Positions 26,215-34,268 of a stretch of 64,000 bases of DNA are shown one piece after another. How positions within the stretch are numbered: position 1 is the stretch's first letter; each line of letters begins with the position of its first letter. The notes under the pieces were generated by a model. That model was not told the DNA's origin. It did not search any database and saw nothing but the letters and a program-made list of their open reading frames with translations. The stretch comes from Youxingia wuxianensis (GTDB taxonomy: Bacteria; Bacillota; Clostridia; Oscillospirales; Ruminococcaceae): the NCBI RefSeq assembly GCF_014385085.1, contig NZ_JACRTD010000006.1:62001-126000 (forward strand), read 5' to 3'. A program made the translations under genes and the position numbers.

Positions 26215-27348
26215 CTATTGACTGAACAGGTTTTTATCCCCGTGCATATACACCGAAAGCACCAGCCCTATCCCCATATAGGACGCAAGCACCGACGTTC
26301 CCCCGGAAGAAAGAAACGGAAGAGTAATCCCAATCACCGGAAGCAGGCTCAGGCACATGCCGATGTTGATAATCGATTGGAACGCGATCATGGCAAACAC
26401 ACCCACACAGATCAGTTTTCCCTGCAGATCCTGGGTTTCTCCGGCGCAGAGAAGAAGTTTAATACATAAAAGAATAATCACAACAACCACAGCCAAACAT
26501 CCCACAAATCCCAGAGATTCCCCGATAAAGGAAAAAATAAAGTCATTGTGCATCTCCGGGACATATTTGTGATCCGGCGTAAAAATCCCTTTTCCCCACA
26601 CCTTGCCGGAACCGATGGCAAGCTTTGCGTTGTACTGCTGGTACATAATCCCCTGACGGTACTTGTCCGGCTGAAACAAGGCGAGAATACGCATCTTTTG
26701 ATCGTTGCTCATCACTTGTGTCCACACCAGAGGAAGCGCCGCTCCCAGGGCAAGAAACGCCGGAACAATATATTTCCAGCTAAGCCCGGCGGCAAACATC
26801 ATACATACAAAGATGATCGCGAACACCAGCGCCGTGCCGTCGTCCCCCTGCAAATGAACCAGCAATGTGGGAATCGCTCCGTGGATACAGAGTAAAAGCA
26901 CATTCTGCGGCGCATTGAGGCGCTCCCGGCTCCGGAATAAGTGGTAGGCGAACGTAATGATAAAAGAAATCTTCAACAGTTCCGCCGGCTGAATGGACAA
27001 ACCGAAAGGCAGCGACAGCCATGCCTTATCGTCCACGCCTTCCATTCTTTGGGTTCCAATAATAAACGTCAGCAAAACCAAGAAATAAACCGCCGGCACA
27101 TGGATCTTCCAAAGCCGCCCCATGGTATGATAGTCAATTTTGGACATAAAAACGGCAGTCAAAGCCCCCAGGCCGCTGGCGGCGCATTGAACCAGCACTT
27201 TGCGCAGGCCTACCTCCGGCATTACGCCAGAATAAGCAATGCCCGAAATCAGCAGTAAGCTGAAAGCAGAAAGGCCCAGGCAGAGAAACCATAAATAAAT
27301 ATCCGTCTGCTTGATATATGTGAGAATTATTTTAAATAATTTTTTCAT
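26215..27348 (-). CDS. rodA: SEDS-family peptidoglycan polymerase (RodA/FtsW)
   Basis: A 377-residue integral membrane protein with about ten helices, of the shape/division/sporulation family of lipid II polymerases. It has the family's late motif, SLLPVIGITLPFLSSGGTS, and the LQPAE-type loop (GLSIQPAELLKISFI). It works with a class B PBP. RodA is more likely than FtsW or SpoVE because the gene stands alone, away from the dcw cluster, but this is not certain. The start is the ATG at 27348, preceded by GGAAG at 7 nt; upstream in-frame ATGs at 27375 and 27366 lack a site. Confidence 0.85.
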   Translation of the reverse strand: MKKLFKIILTYIKQTDIYLWFLCLGLSAFSLLLISGIAYSGVMPEVGLRKVLVQCAASGLGALTAVFMSKIDYHTMGRLWKIHVPAVYFLVLLTFIIGTQRMEGVDDKAWLSLPFGLSIQPAELLKISFIITFAYHLFRSRERLNAPQNVLLLCIHGAIPTLLVHLQGDDGTALVFAIIFVCMMFAAGLSWKYIVPAFLALGAALPLVWTQVMSNDQKMRILALFQPDKYRQGIMYQQYNAKLAIGSGKVWGKGIFTPDHKYVPEMHNDFIFSFIGESLGFVGCLAVVVVIILLCIKLLLCAGETQDLQGKLICVGVFAMIAFQSIINIGMCLSLLPVIGITLPFLSSGGTSVLASYMGIGLVLSVYMHGDKNLFSQ

Positions 27349-27389
27349 CTTTTTACTTCCGCTCATATAATTCAATTTAATCTGTGATT

Positions 27390-27418
27390 ATTATACTGAT
27401 AAACTGTGATTAATTCAA
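27390..27418 (-). promoter_or_regulatory. Promoter of rodA
   Basis: Minus strand TTGAAT (27418-27413), 17-bp spacer, TATAAT (27395-27390), about 42 bp upstream of the chosen start. Confidence 0.7.
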
Positions 27419-27536
27419 GGAGAAGGCAAATTTCTATCAAAACTGTCTTTTCTCCTATCGCTTTTTTTGATATACTAAGTAATAATAGTAGGGTTCATAC
27501 AACAACATGCTTATTAAACGTAAAGGGGCGAATCGT

Positions 27537-29204
27537 TTGAAAACGGATATTGAAATCGCACAAGCTTCCCAGATGCTGCCTATCGCTGACATTGCTTCAA
27601 AGCTGGACATTCTTCCGGAAGAATTAGAACCTTATGGACGTTATAAAGCAAAAATTTCAGAAAAAATATATTCCCGTCTGGCCGACCGGCCTGACGGTAA
27701 ATTAATTTTGGTGACGGCGATCAATCCAACCCCCGCCGGAGAGGGAAAGACCACCACTACCGTCGGTCTTGGACAGGCCATGGCCAAAATTGGAAAAAAG
27801 GCTGTGATTGCCCTGCGGGAGCCTTCCCTGGGACCGGTATTCGGTATTAAAGGCGGAGCGGCCGGCGGCGGCTATTCCCAGGTGGTGCCCATGGAGGACA
27901 TCAATCTTCATTTTACCGGGGACATGCACGCGATCACCGCAGCCAACAACCTGCTCTGCGCGATTATTGACAACCACCTTCAACAGGGAAATACCTTAGG
28001 GATCGACCCCCGCCGGATTTTAATAAAGCGCTGCCTGGATATGAACGACCGCGCCCTGCGCAATGTGATTGTAGGCTTAGGCGGTAAAGTCAATGGAGTC
28101 CCGCGGGAGGACGGTTTTATGATCACTGTGGCCAGCGAGGTTATGGCTATTCTCTGTCTGGCGTCTGATCTCACCGATTTGAAAAAACGCCTGGGAGAAA
28201 TTTTAGTGGCTTACACCTATGCCGGAAAACCTGTTTTTGCACGGGATCTGCAGGTGGATGGGGCTATGGCCGCTTTGTTAAAGGACGCCTTAAAGCCTAA
28301 TCTGGTGCAGACTTTGGAAAATACTCCGGCCTTGATGCACGGCGGTCCGTTCGCCAATATCGCTCATGGCTGCAACTCGGTGCGGGCTACCCGGCTTGCG
28401 CTGAAGCTTGGGGATTACTGTATTACAGAAGCGGGATTCGGCTCCGATCTGGGGGCGGAGAAGTTTCTGGATATCAAGTGCCGCTATGCTGGGCTTTCTC
28501 CTTCCGCCATTGTGATTGTGGCTACTATGCGGGCGCTGAAGTACAATGGGGGCGTCGCGAAAACAGACGTTTCCGCCCCCAATGTGGAAGCTCTGCGCAA
28601 GGGACTTGTAAATTTGCAGGCCCATGTGGAAAACATGCAGAAATATGGCGTTCCGGTGGTGGTTGCCATCAATCGCTTTTATACGGATACGGAGGAAGAA
28701 ATCGCTGTGCTGTCTGACTTCTGCGAAAAGAGCGGATGCCGTTTCGCCTTGTCCGAGGTGTTCGCTTTGGGAGGGGACGGCGGCGTGGACCTTGCCAAAA
28801 AAGTGGTAGAAGCTTGCCAGCAGCCTTCCCACTATAAACCCCTTTATGATACTGCTCTGCCCATCAAGGAAAAGATTGAAGCCATCGCCAAAAATATCTA
28901 TGGCGCAGGCGAGGTGCTGTATGCTCCAGCGGCAGAAAAAATGATTGGGGAAATTGAGCGGCTGGAAAAAGCGGATCTTCCTATCTGTATCGCTAAAACA
29001 CAGTATTCTCTGTCGGACGATCCTACAAAGCTGGGACGGCCTGCAGGGTTCACCATCACCGTGCGGGATATTCGCCTGAATGCCGGCGCCGGATTTATCG
29101 TAGCCCTTACCGGGGATATTATGACTATGCCAGGGCTTCCGAAGATGCCTGCGGCATATAAGATTGATGTGGACAGTCAGGGAAATATTTCCGGCTTATT
29201 CTAA
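27537..29204 (+). CDS. fhs: Formate--tetrahydrofolate ligase
   Basis: A 555-residue ATP-dependent enzyme making 10-formyl-THF from formate, feeding one-carbon metabolism. The P-loop reads [17 protein letters not shown], followed by the conserved [24 protein letters not shown] (read in pieces) and [13 protein letters not shown] near the end. The TTG at 27537 (MKTDIEIAQ) is preferred: AAAGGGG lies 8 nt upstream, and the family begins at this point. An upstream ATG adds ten unlikely residues. A TATACT box at 27471-27476 may be the -10, but its -35 is poor. Confidence 0.95.
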   Translation: MKTDIEIAQASQMLPIADIASKLDILPEELEPYGRYKAKISEKIYSRLADRPDGKLILVTAINPTPAGEGKTTTTVGLGQAMAKIGKKAVIALREPSLGPVFGIKGGAAGGGYSQVVPMEDINLHFTGDMHAITAANNLLCAIIDNHLQQGNTLGIDPRRILIKRCLDMNDRALRNVIVGLGGKVNGVPREDGFMITVASEVMAILCLASDLTDLKKRLGEILVAYTYAGKPVFARDLQVDGAMAALLKDALKPNLVQTLENTPALMHGGPFANIAHGCNSVRATRLALKLGDYCITEAGFGSDLGAEKFLDIKCRYAGLSPSAIVIVATMRALKYNGGVAKTDVSAPNVEALRKGLVNLQAHVENMQKYGVPVVVAINRFYTDTEEEIAVLSDFCEKSGCRFALSEVFALGGDGGVDLAKKVVEACQQPSHYKPLYDTALPIKEKIEAIAKNIYGAGEVLYAPAAEKMIGEIERLEKADLPICIAKTQYSLSDDPTKLGRPAGFTITVRDIRLNAGAGFIVALTGDIMTMPGLPKMPAAYKIDVDSQGNISGLF

Positions 29205-29285
29205 GGAATAAATTTCCTTTATGTAGTGCGGAAAGAAAAGACAAATCCTGCGCTTATTTTAAAAATAGAAAGGAAGGACCCTTTC

Positions 29286-29714
29286 TTGATAGAATATATT
29301 AGCCATAGCACAAAAGAAACGGAGGCGTTCGCCGCTTCCCTTGCTCCCCGGCTTCATGCCGGGGATATTCTCGCCTGCCGGGGCGGCATGGGAATGGGGA
29401 AAACCGCCTTTGCCCGCGGCCTTGCCCAAGGGCTGGGCCTTCGGGACCAGGTGTCCAGCCCTACGTTTGCTTTGATACAAGAATATACTGATGGTAATAT
29501 TCCTTTGTATCATTTTGATATGTATAGAATTTCCGGGTTGGAGGAGCTGTACTCCACAGGCTTTTTTGATTATTTGGATGGTGACGGGATTTTGTATATC
29601 GAATGGAGCGAGAACATTCAGGACGCTTTGCCTTGGGATCATCTGACATTGAACATCCAGCGGATTGACGAGGACTCCCGGTATATTACCCTAGAAGGAG
29701 GCGGCCGGTTTTGA
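29286..29714 (+). CDS. tsaE: tRNA threonylcarbamoyladenosine biosynthesis ATPase TsaE
   Basis: A 142-residue P-loop ATPase of the TsaB-TsaD-TsaE complex that makes t6A37 on ANN-decoding tRNAs. The Walker A motif is GGMGMGKTAFARG, followed by SSPTFALIQEY and the Walker B region FFDYLDGDGILYIEW. The start is TTG 29286 (MIEYISHSTKE), 8 nt after AGGAAGG. A longer frame from 29226 adds 20 residues without family support. Its stop overlaps the tsaB start by 3 nt (TTGA), showing translational coupling. Confidence 0.92.
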   Translation: MIEYISHSTKETEAFAASLAPRLHAGDILACRGGMGMGKTAFARGLAQGLGLRDQVSSPTFALIQEYTDGNIPLYHFDMYRISGLEELYSTGFFDYLDGDGILYIEWSENIQDALPWDHLTLNIQRIDEDSRYITLEGGGRF

Positions 29715-30427
29715 AACTGCTTGCTGTAGACACCTCCTCCATCACCGCTAGCTGCGCTCTGCTGGAGGATAAAAAGTTGTTGGGAGAGTTTTTTTCCAAT
29801 GTAAAACTTACCCATTCCCAGACGATTATGCCCATGGTGGAAAGCCTGCTGAAACAAACCCGTGTTTCTCTGGAGGAGATCGACGCTTTTGCCGTCACTG
29901 GGGGACCCGGTTCTTTTACCGGGCTTCGTATCGGGCTGGCTGCTGTCAAAGGGATGGCCTGGGCGCTGGAGCGGCCGTGTATTACAGTCTCTACCCTGGA
30001 AGCTCTGGCGTATAATCTGTATGGAATTGACTGTGTGGTCGCCCCGGTATTGGATGCTCGCTGCTCCCAGGTGTATACGGCCTTATTCCGTTGGGAGGGG
30101 GAACGTATCACCCGGTTAGAAGAAGATGACGCCATTTCTTTGCAGAATCTAAAAAATCGGTTAAAAAATGTAGAAAAGCCTGTTTTTCTGGTTGGAGACG
30201 GGGCGGAAATGTGTTATAATAATTTATGCCAAGAAATCCCCCATCTCCGTCTGCCTTCTCCTGCTCTTATCTGGTTAAGGAGTTCGGCCCTCGGAGCGGC
30301 GGCGCTGAGTTATGCCGCCGATGGAATTACAGTTTCTCCGGCCCAGCTCGCCCCCTGCTATCTGCGCCTTCCCCAGGCGCAAAGGGAGCTCCTGGCCAAA
30401 AAAAATAAAGGAGTTAAGGAAAAATGA
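29711..30427 (+). CDS. tsaB: tRNA threonylcarbamoyladenosine biosynthesis protein TsaB
   Basis: A 238-residue ASKHA-fold protein, the inactive partner of TsaD in t6A synthesis. It starts at TTG 29711 (KLLAVDTSSITASCAL) and has the LTHSQTIMPMVESLL and GGPGSFTGLRIGLA motifs. GGAGGCGG lies before the start. It overlaps tsaE at the 5' end and rpiB by ATGA at the 3' end. The usual third member, rimI, is replaced here by rpiB, and tsaD is not in the window. Confidence 0.93.
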   Translation: MKLLAVDTSSITASCALLEDKKLLGEFFSNVKLTHSQTIMPMVESLLKQTRVSLEEIDAFAVTGGPGSFTGLRIGLAAVKGMAWALERPCITVSTLEALAYNLYGIDCVVAPVLDARCSQVYTALFRWEGERITRLEEDDAISLQNLKNRLKNVEKPVFLVGDGAEMCYNNLCQEIPHLRLPSPALIWLRSSALGAAALSYAADGITVSPAQLAPCYLRLPQAQRELLAKKNKGVKEK

Positions 30428-30861
30428 TTGCTTTAGCTGCGGACCACGGCGGCTTTGCTTTGAAGGAAGAAGTAAAAGCCTACTTAGAGGAAAAAAAGAT
30501 TGCGTATAAAGATTTCGGCAGTTTTGACGGCGCGTCCTGCGATTACGCGGACATGGCCGCTCCTGCCTGCGATGCGGTCGTCGCCGGAGAGTGCGAGAAA
30601 GCTCTGCTGTTCTGCGGTACCGGCATTGGTATTTCTATGGCGGCTAATAAGATTAAAGGGATCCGCGCTGCCTGTTGTTCAGATTATTTCAGCGCCAAAT
30701 ATACCCGGCTGCATAATGACGCCAACGCCCTTTGTATGGGCGGGCGGGTAATCGGCCCGGGGCTTGCCATTGAATTGGTCGACGTGTTTTTAACCACTGA
30801 TTTTGAAGGCGGACGTCATGCCCGCCGGATTGGAAAGATCGCAGAACTGGAAAACCGGTAA
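30424..30861 (+). CDS. rpiB: Ribose-5-phosphate isomerase B
   Basis: A 145-residue LacAB/RpiB sugar-phosphate isomerase interconverting ribose 5-phosphate and ribulose 5-phosphate. It starts IALAADHGGFALKEEV and contains the active-site motif CGTGIGISMAANK and the HNDANALCMGGRVIG stretch. Coupled to tsaB by an ATGA overlap. It supplies the pentose-phosphate pool used by prs and, next door, upp. Confidence 0.95.
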   Translation: MIALAADHGGFALKEEVKAYLEEKKIAYKDFGSFDGASCDYADMAAPACDAVVAGECEKALLFCGTGIGISMAANKIKGIRAACCSDYFSAKYTRLHNDANALCMGGRVIGPGLAIELVDVFLTTDFEGGRHARRIGKIAELENR

Positions 30862-30924
30862 AAATAATGCTAGGCGGGATTTTCCGCCGACAGATAGAAA
30901 TAATTGATTAAAGGAGTTACCGCC

Positions 30925-31554
30925 ATGTCTAAACCGTTTATTATGGATCATCCCCTTATTCAGCACAAAGTCACTTTGCTCAGGGACAAAAATACTGGTT
31001 CCAAAGAATTTCGCGAACTGATCAATGAGGTAGCTATGCTGATGTGCTATGAGGCTACCCGTGATATGCCGGTAAAAGAAGTGGAGATTGAAACTCCCAT
31101 CTGCATTACCAAATCCAAAGTAATTTCCGGAAGAAAAGTTGCTTTTATCCCTATCCTGCGGGCAGGCTTGGGAATGCTGGACGGCATGCTGAAATTGGTT
31201 CCGGCGGCTAAGGTAGGGCATATCGGTCTGTACCGCGATCCTCAAACCCATCTGCCAGTAGAATATTACTGTAAGCTTCCCAACGATATCAACGAACGGG
31301 ATATTATCGTCCTTGATCCTATGCTGGCTACCGGCGGCTCCGCTATTGACGCCATCGACCGGCTGAAAGAATACGGCTGCGGCAATATCAAGTTTGTTTG
31401 TATCATTGCCGCCCCGGAAGGTCTGGAAGCGATGGCGCGCAAACATCCTGACGTACAGGTTTATTGCGGCGCTTTGGATGAGAAGCTCAACGACCATAAA
31501 TATATTGTCCCTGGCCTGGGAGACGCTGGCGACCGGATTTACGGTACAAAATAA
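30925..31554 (+). CDS. upp: Uracil phosphoribosyltransferase
   Basis: A 209-residue salvage enzyme making UMP from uracil and PRPP. Signatures are [32 protein letters not shown] and the PRPP loop [16 protein letters not shown]. The start is ATG 30925 behind AAAGGAG; seven upstream in-frame codons are ignored. It ends at a strong terminator. rpiB-upp order is common in Firmicutes. Confidence 0.97.
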   Translation: MSKPFIMDHPLIQHKVTLLRDKNTGSKEFRELINEVAMLMCYEATRDMPVKEVEIETPICITKSKVISGRKVAFIPILRAGLGMLDGMLKLVPAAKVGHIGLYRDPQTHLPVEYYCKLPNDINERDIIVLDPMLATGGSAIDAIDRLKEYGCGNIKFVCIIAAPEGLEAMARKHPDVQVYCGALDEKLNDHKYIVPGLGDAGDRIYGTK

Positions 31555-31577
31555 ATTAAATTTAAGAATATCTAAAG

Positions 31578-31616
31578 GCGCTGTATGGAAACCTATTTCC
31601 ATACAGCGCTTTTTTG
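31578..31616 (+). terminator. Terminator after upp
   Basis: A 14-bp stem (GCGCTGTATGGAAA / TTTCCATACAGCGC) with a 4-nt loop is followed by a run of T. Confidence 0.9.
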
Positions 31617-31652
31617 CGCAATATAAATTTTATCAGAAAACGGTGACGTCCA

Positions 31653-32003
31653 ATGAAAAGTTTAAAACTAATTATTATCGGGCTGGCTTCCGGCCTGCTC
31701 AATGGTTTTTTTGGAGCAGGCGGCGGAATTATGGCCGTCCCCCTGCTTCAGAAGGCGGGCGTTCCTACGGAGAAATCTCACGCCACCTCTATCGCCGTAA
31801 TATTGCCTTTAACCCTGGTCAGTTCCTTGCTTTATTTAAAACTGGGGAGCGCCACATTAAACCAGGCGCTCCCTTATATTCCCCTGGGCCTTGCCGGAGC
31901 CATAGCTGGCAGTTTTTTACTCCCCCGTATAAAAACCAAATGGCTGCATAAAATCTTCGGTGTAATCGTCCTTTACTCCGCCGTCCGGCTGTTTTTCTCA
32001 TGA
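31653..32003 (+). CDS. TauE/SafE (TSUP) family exporter, first half
   Basis: A 116-residue membrane protein with about four helices. It carries the N-terminal family signature IIGLASGLLNGFFGAGGGIMAVPLL, given here in two parts: a helix and then the GAGGG turn. Full-length TSUP proteins have about 250 residues and two such repeats, so this is one repeat only. Its ATGA stop/start overlap with the next gene implies that the two halves are made together and pair in the membrane. TSUP members export sulfite, sulfoacetate or similar anions; the substrate here is not known. Confidence 0.8.
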   Translation: MKSLKLIIIGLASGLLNGFFGAGGGIMAVPLLQKAGVPTEKSHATSIAVILPLTLVSSLLYLKLGSATLNQALPYIPLGLAGAIAGSFLLPRIKTKWLHKIFGVIVLYSAVRLFFS

Positions 32004-32353
32004 ATTGGTTTATCATTGGGCTGGCGTCCTTTCTAAGCGGGCTGCTAGGGTCCCTTGGGATGGGTGGGGGAAGCGTGTTACTGTTGTATCTGAGAATGGT
32101 GGAAAAGATAGACCAGCTTCCAGCTCAGGGGATCAACCTGGTCTTTTTTATTCCCATCGGACTGCTCTCTATCCTGCTTCACTGGAAAAACAAATTGGTT
32201 GAATGGAAATGTGTGCTATTGTGCGTCCTTTCTGGCATACCCGCCGTATTTTTAGGAGTATGGCTTTCCAATCTTGCTGGCAACAGTTTATTATCCAAGC
32301 TTTTCGCTGGTTTGCTTTTCTTGGTAGGCGTTCGGGAACTGATGCAAAAATAA
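32000..32353 (+). CDS. TauE/SafE (TSUP) family exporter, second half
   Basis: A 117-residue membrane protein with the same repeat as its neighbour (IIGLASFLSGLLGSLGMGG, then GSVLLLYL) and about four helices. The start ATG overlaps the previous stop (ATGA). The pair reproduces a whole TSUP transporter in two chains. Sulfur-related genes elsewhere in the window (metY, thiI, a cysteine desulfurase) are compatible with sulfite or thiosulfate transport, but that is only context. Confidence 0.8.
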   Translation: MNWFIIGLASFLSGLLGSLGMGGGSVLLLYLRMVEKIDQLPAQGINLVFFIPIGLLSILLHWKNKLVEWKCVLLCVLSGIPAVFLGVWLSNLAGNSLLSKLFAGLLFLVGVRELMQK

Positions 32354-32366
32354 GTGGTTTTGGATG

Positions 32367-32396
32367 GTATATTCTCTATTATTCAGGTTCAAAATA
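32367..32396 (+). promoter_or_regulatory. Sigma-F-like forespore promoter candidate
   Basis: GTATA (32367-32371), a 14-bp spacer and GGTTCAAAATA (32386-32396) loosely match the sigma-F pattern (GYATA, GGNNANANTR). It lies 23 bp before a SpoIIQ-like gene, which is sigma-F controlled in Bacillus. The -10 match is imperfect. Confidence 0.3.
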
Positions 32397-32418
32397 ATAC
32401 CGGAGGTGTAAAACATCA

Positions 32419-33192
32419 ATGAACAATTCGTATAATCCTAAAAGTAAATTCAGCAAATTTATGGCTGGAAAGGGTTTTTATATTGCCCTTGCTGTATGTG
32501 TCATAGGCGCGGGAACCGCCGCATGGGTAGCGGTAGATAAAACCATCGCCCGGATTGATGACAGCAACAGTCAGATTATTGAACAAAATAATGTCACAAC
32601 CCCACAGGAGCCAACCTATGGTTTCCCCGATTTAGAGGAAGCGGGAAAAGCCCAAAGCGGTGTAAACAAGCCGTCCGCTTCCTCTTCCTCGCAAGCGTCC
32701 TCTTCACAGCCATCCAAAGTGGATACCAAACCGCAAGAACAGTCCGTCGGTGTGCCGGGGCAGCAAAGTGTGCAGACATCCTCCTATATCTTGCCTCTGA
32801 GCGGTGAGATTTTTGGCCAGTACAGCAATGGGGAATTGGTAAAAAATGTGACTTTGAAAGAATGGCGTACCCACGACGGCATTGATATTAAAGCGGAAAA
32901 AGGCGCGGAGGTAAAAGCGGTTTGCGACGGCAAAGTTACCTCGGTAAAAAACGATCCTCTTATGGGAACTACAATAGAAATTCTGCATAGCGGTGATGTC
33001 ACCTCCGTATATTGCGGTTTGGCGAAAGACGTTGCTGTAAAGGCGGATACGGTGGTAAAAGTGGGGCAGATCATCGGCACGGTGGATGAAATTCCTTGTG
33101 AAATTTCTTTAGACCCCCATCTGCATTTTGCCATGAAAATAGACGGCAAATGGGTTGACCCATTAAAAACCATGGGTAAAGTTTCAGAATAA
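32419..33192 (+). CDS. spoIIQ: SpoIIQ-like LytM/M23 peptidase
   Basis: A 257-residue membrane-anchored protein: a short cytoplasmic end, one helix (about 20-40), a Ser/Gln-rich linker (about 75-120), then an M23 domain. All zinc-binding residues are present: His152 and Asp156 in THDGIDI, and HLH at 234-236. In Bacillus SpoIIQ, the forespore partner of SpoIIIAH, the zinc site is broken; in clostridial SpoIIQ it is often kept. This size and architecture fit SpoIIQ, but a general cell-wall hydrolase is possible because SpoIIIAH is not in the window. GGAGGTG precedes the ATG. Confidence 0.65.
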   Translation: MNNSYNPKSKFSKFMAGKGFYIALAVCVIGAGTAAWVAVDKTIARIDDSNSQIIEQNNVTTPQEPTYGFPDLEEAGKAQSGVNKPSASSSSQASSSQPSKVDTKPQEQSVGVPGQQSVQTSSYILPLSGEIFGQYSNGELVKNVTLKEWRTHDGIDIKAEKGAEVKAVCDGKVTSVKNDPLMGTTIEILHSGDVTSVYCGLAKDVAVKADTVVKVGQIIGTVDEIPCEISLDPHLHFAMKIDGKWVDPLKTMGKVSE

Positions 33193-33229
33193 CTTCTTAA
33201 TTGGATATAAGTAAATGAGCAAGTACCAA

Positions 33230-33262
33230 AAAAGCTGGCAGAAATTTCTGCCAGCTTTTTTG
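33230..33262 (+). terminator. Terminator after the SpoIIQ-like gene
   Basis: The stem AAAGCTGGCAGAAA / TTTCTGCCAGCTTT with no more than a tight loop is followed by T residues. Confidence 0.85.
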
Positions 33263-33323
33263 TTGTAGATTGGTGGAAAAAATGGTAGAATAATAGCAAA
33301 TTTGGAAAGTGATGTGATTATTC

Positions 33324-33896
33324 TTGCTCAAAGATCTGCTGTTTTGCGTCCTTCGTCCTTTTCTCACTTGTTACGCTTTCGCCCGGTATAAAAACATCTG
33401 GGGGCTAAAGCGCCATTTAGAAACCTGCAGCCGCCCAGGGAAACTGATGCGGCTCACATATAGCCATTATTTTATGCGGCGGGGCAGTTTTATCGGCCTT
33501 GGCAGCCAAATGGAAACTACTCCCTGTTTTCCCCATGGCGTCCAGGGAATTTTTATTTCTGAAAAGGCGCGTATTGGCAAGGACGCTGTTATTTTTCAGC
33601 AAGTAACCATCGGTTCCAACAGTCTGAAAAACAGCGCTGGATATGGCGCTCCCGTATTGGGGAATAATGTTTATATCGGCGCGGGCGCTAAAATTATCGG
33701 CCGCGTCACCATCGGAAATAATTGCCGGATCGGTGCAAACGCGGTAGTTTATCAGGATATGCCGGACAACAGTGTGGCTGTATGCGCCCCTACCCGGATA
33801 TTACAAAAAGAGAATTTGGACAATACCCATGTAACCGTCCTCGGCGGGATTGAATATTACTATGAGGATGGCCGGCTACATACGGCCGCTAAATAA
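33324..33896 (+). CDS. Hexapeptide-repeat acyltransferase (serine acetyltransferase-like)
   Basis: A 190-residue protein. The N-terminal 75 residues are helical and basic. The rest is a left-handed beta helix: GIFISEKARIGKDAVIFQQV, then APVLGNNVYIGAGAKIIG and GNNCRIGANAVV. The QQVTIGSN turn matches the serine acetyltransferase (CysE) class of acetyl-CoA-dependent enzymes, but the N-terminal CysE domain is absent, so a polysaccharide O-acetyltransferase is equally likely. The start is TTG 33324 after GGAAAGTGATG. The hairpin-repeat array begins within 5 bp of the stop codon. Confidence 0.6.
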   Translation: MLKDLLFCVLRPFLTCYAFARYKNIWGLKRHLETCSRPGKLMRLTYSHYFMRRGSFIGLGSQMETTPCFPHGVQGIFISEKARIGKDAVIFQQVTIGSNSLKNSAGYGAPVLGNNVYIGAGAKIIGRVTIGNNCRIGANAVVYQDMPDNSVAVCAPTRILQKENLDNTHVTVLGGIEYYYEDGRLHTAAK

Positions 33897-33900
33897 TTTT

Positions 33901-34222
33901 TATAAAAAATCCCAGCAAAACTTTGTTTTGTACCCGGACACCGTCCGGGCATGGTTTCGCCGTTTGCGAAACCATGGGATGCTCTTTGCAGCCTGCGCCC
34001 TAAAACGCAAAGCGTTTTCCCGCCAGAGGCGGGTACAAATCTTCGATTTGTCCGGCGCGGCTATAAAAAATCCCAGCAAAACTTTGTTTTGTACCCGGAC
34101 ACCGTCCGGGCATGGTTTCGCCGTTTGCGAAACCATGGGATGCTCTTTGCAGCCTGCGCCCTAAAACGCAAAGCGTTTTTCCGCCTAAGGCGGGTGCAAA
34201 TCTTCGATTTGTCCGGCGCGGC
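33901..34222 (+). repeat. Tandem 161-bp hairpin-rich repeat, two copies
   Basis: Two units start at 33901 and 34062, with a third partial start at 34223, an exact 161-bp period. Each unit is a chain of short hairpins: CAAAAC-TTT-GTTTTG, CCCGGAC-ACC-GTCCGGG, TGGTTTCGC-CGTT-TGCGAAACCA, AACGC-AAA-GCGTT, CCGCC...GGCGG and ACAAATC-TTC-GATTTGT. The copies differ by only a few bases near 34018-34035 and 34179-34196, so duplication was recent. Each unit begins with the left arm of the terminator that completes the array. The open frames across it are not genes. Confidence 0.9.
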
Positions 34223-34225
34223 TAT

Positions 34226-34264
34226 AAAAAATCCCAGCAAAACCTTGTTTTGCTGGGATTTTTT
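34226..34264. terminator. Terminator closing the repeat array
   Basis: A 17-bp near-perfect stem (AAAAAATCCCAGCAAAA / TTTTGCTGGGATTTTTT) lies between the acyltransferase/array (+) and the sortase gene (-). Its left arm recurs at the head of both 161-bp units. Confidence 0.85.
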
Positions 34265-34268
34265 ATGA

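Noticed and set aside
33901..34264. CRISPR array
   Set aside because: Only two long units of 161 bp with no variable spacers between them, and no cas genes.
33951..34268. Arg/Lys-rich open frames across the 161-bp repeats as small proteins
   Set aside because: They follow the repeat period, lack Shine-Dalgarno sites, exist on both strands and have low-complexity composition; they are by-products of the hairpin sequence.
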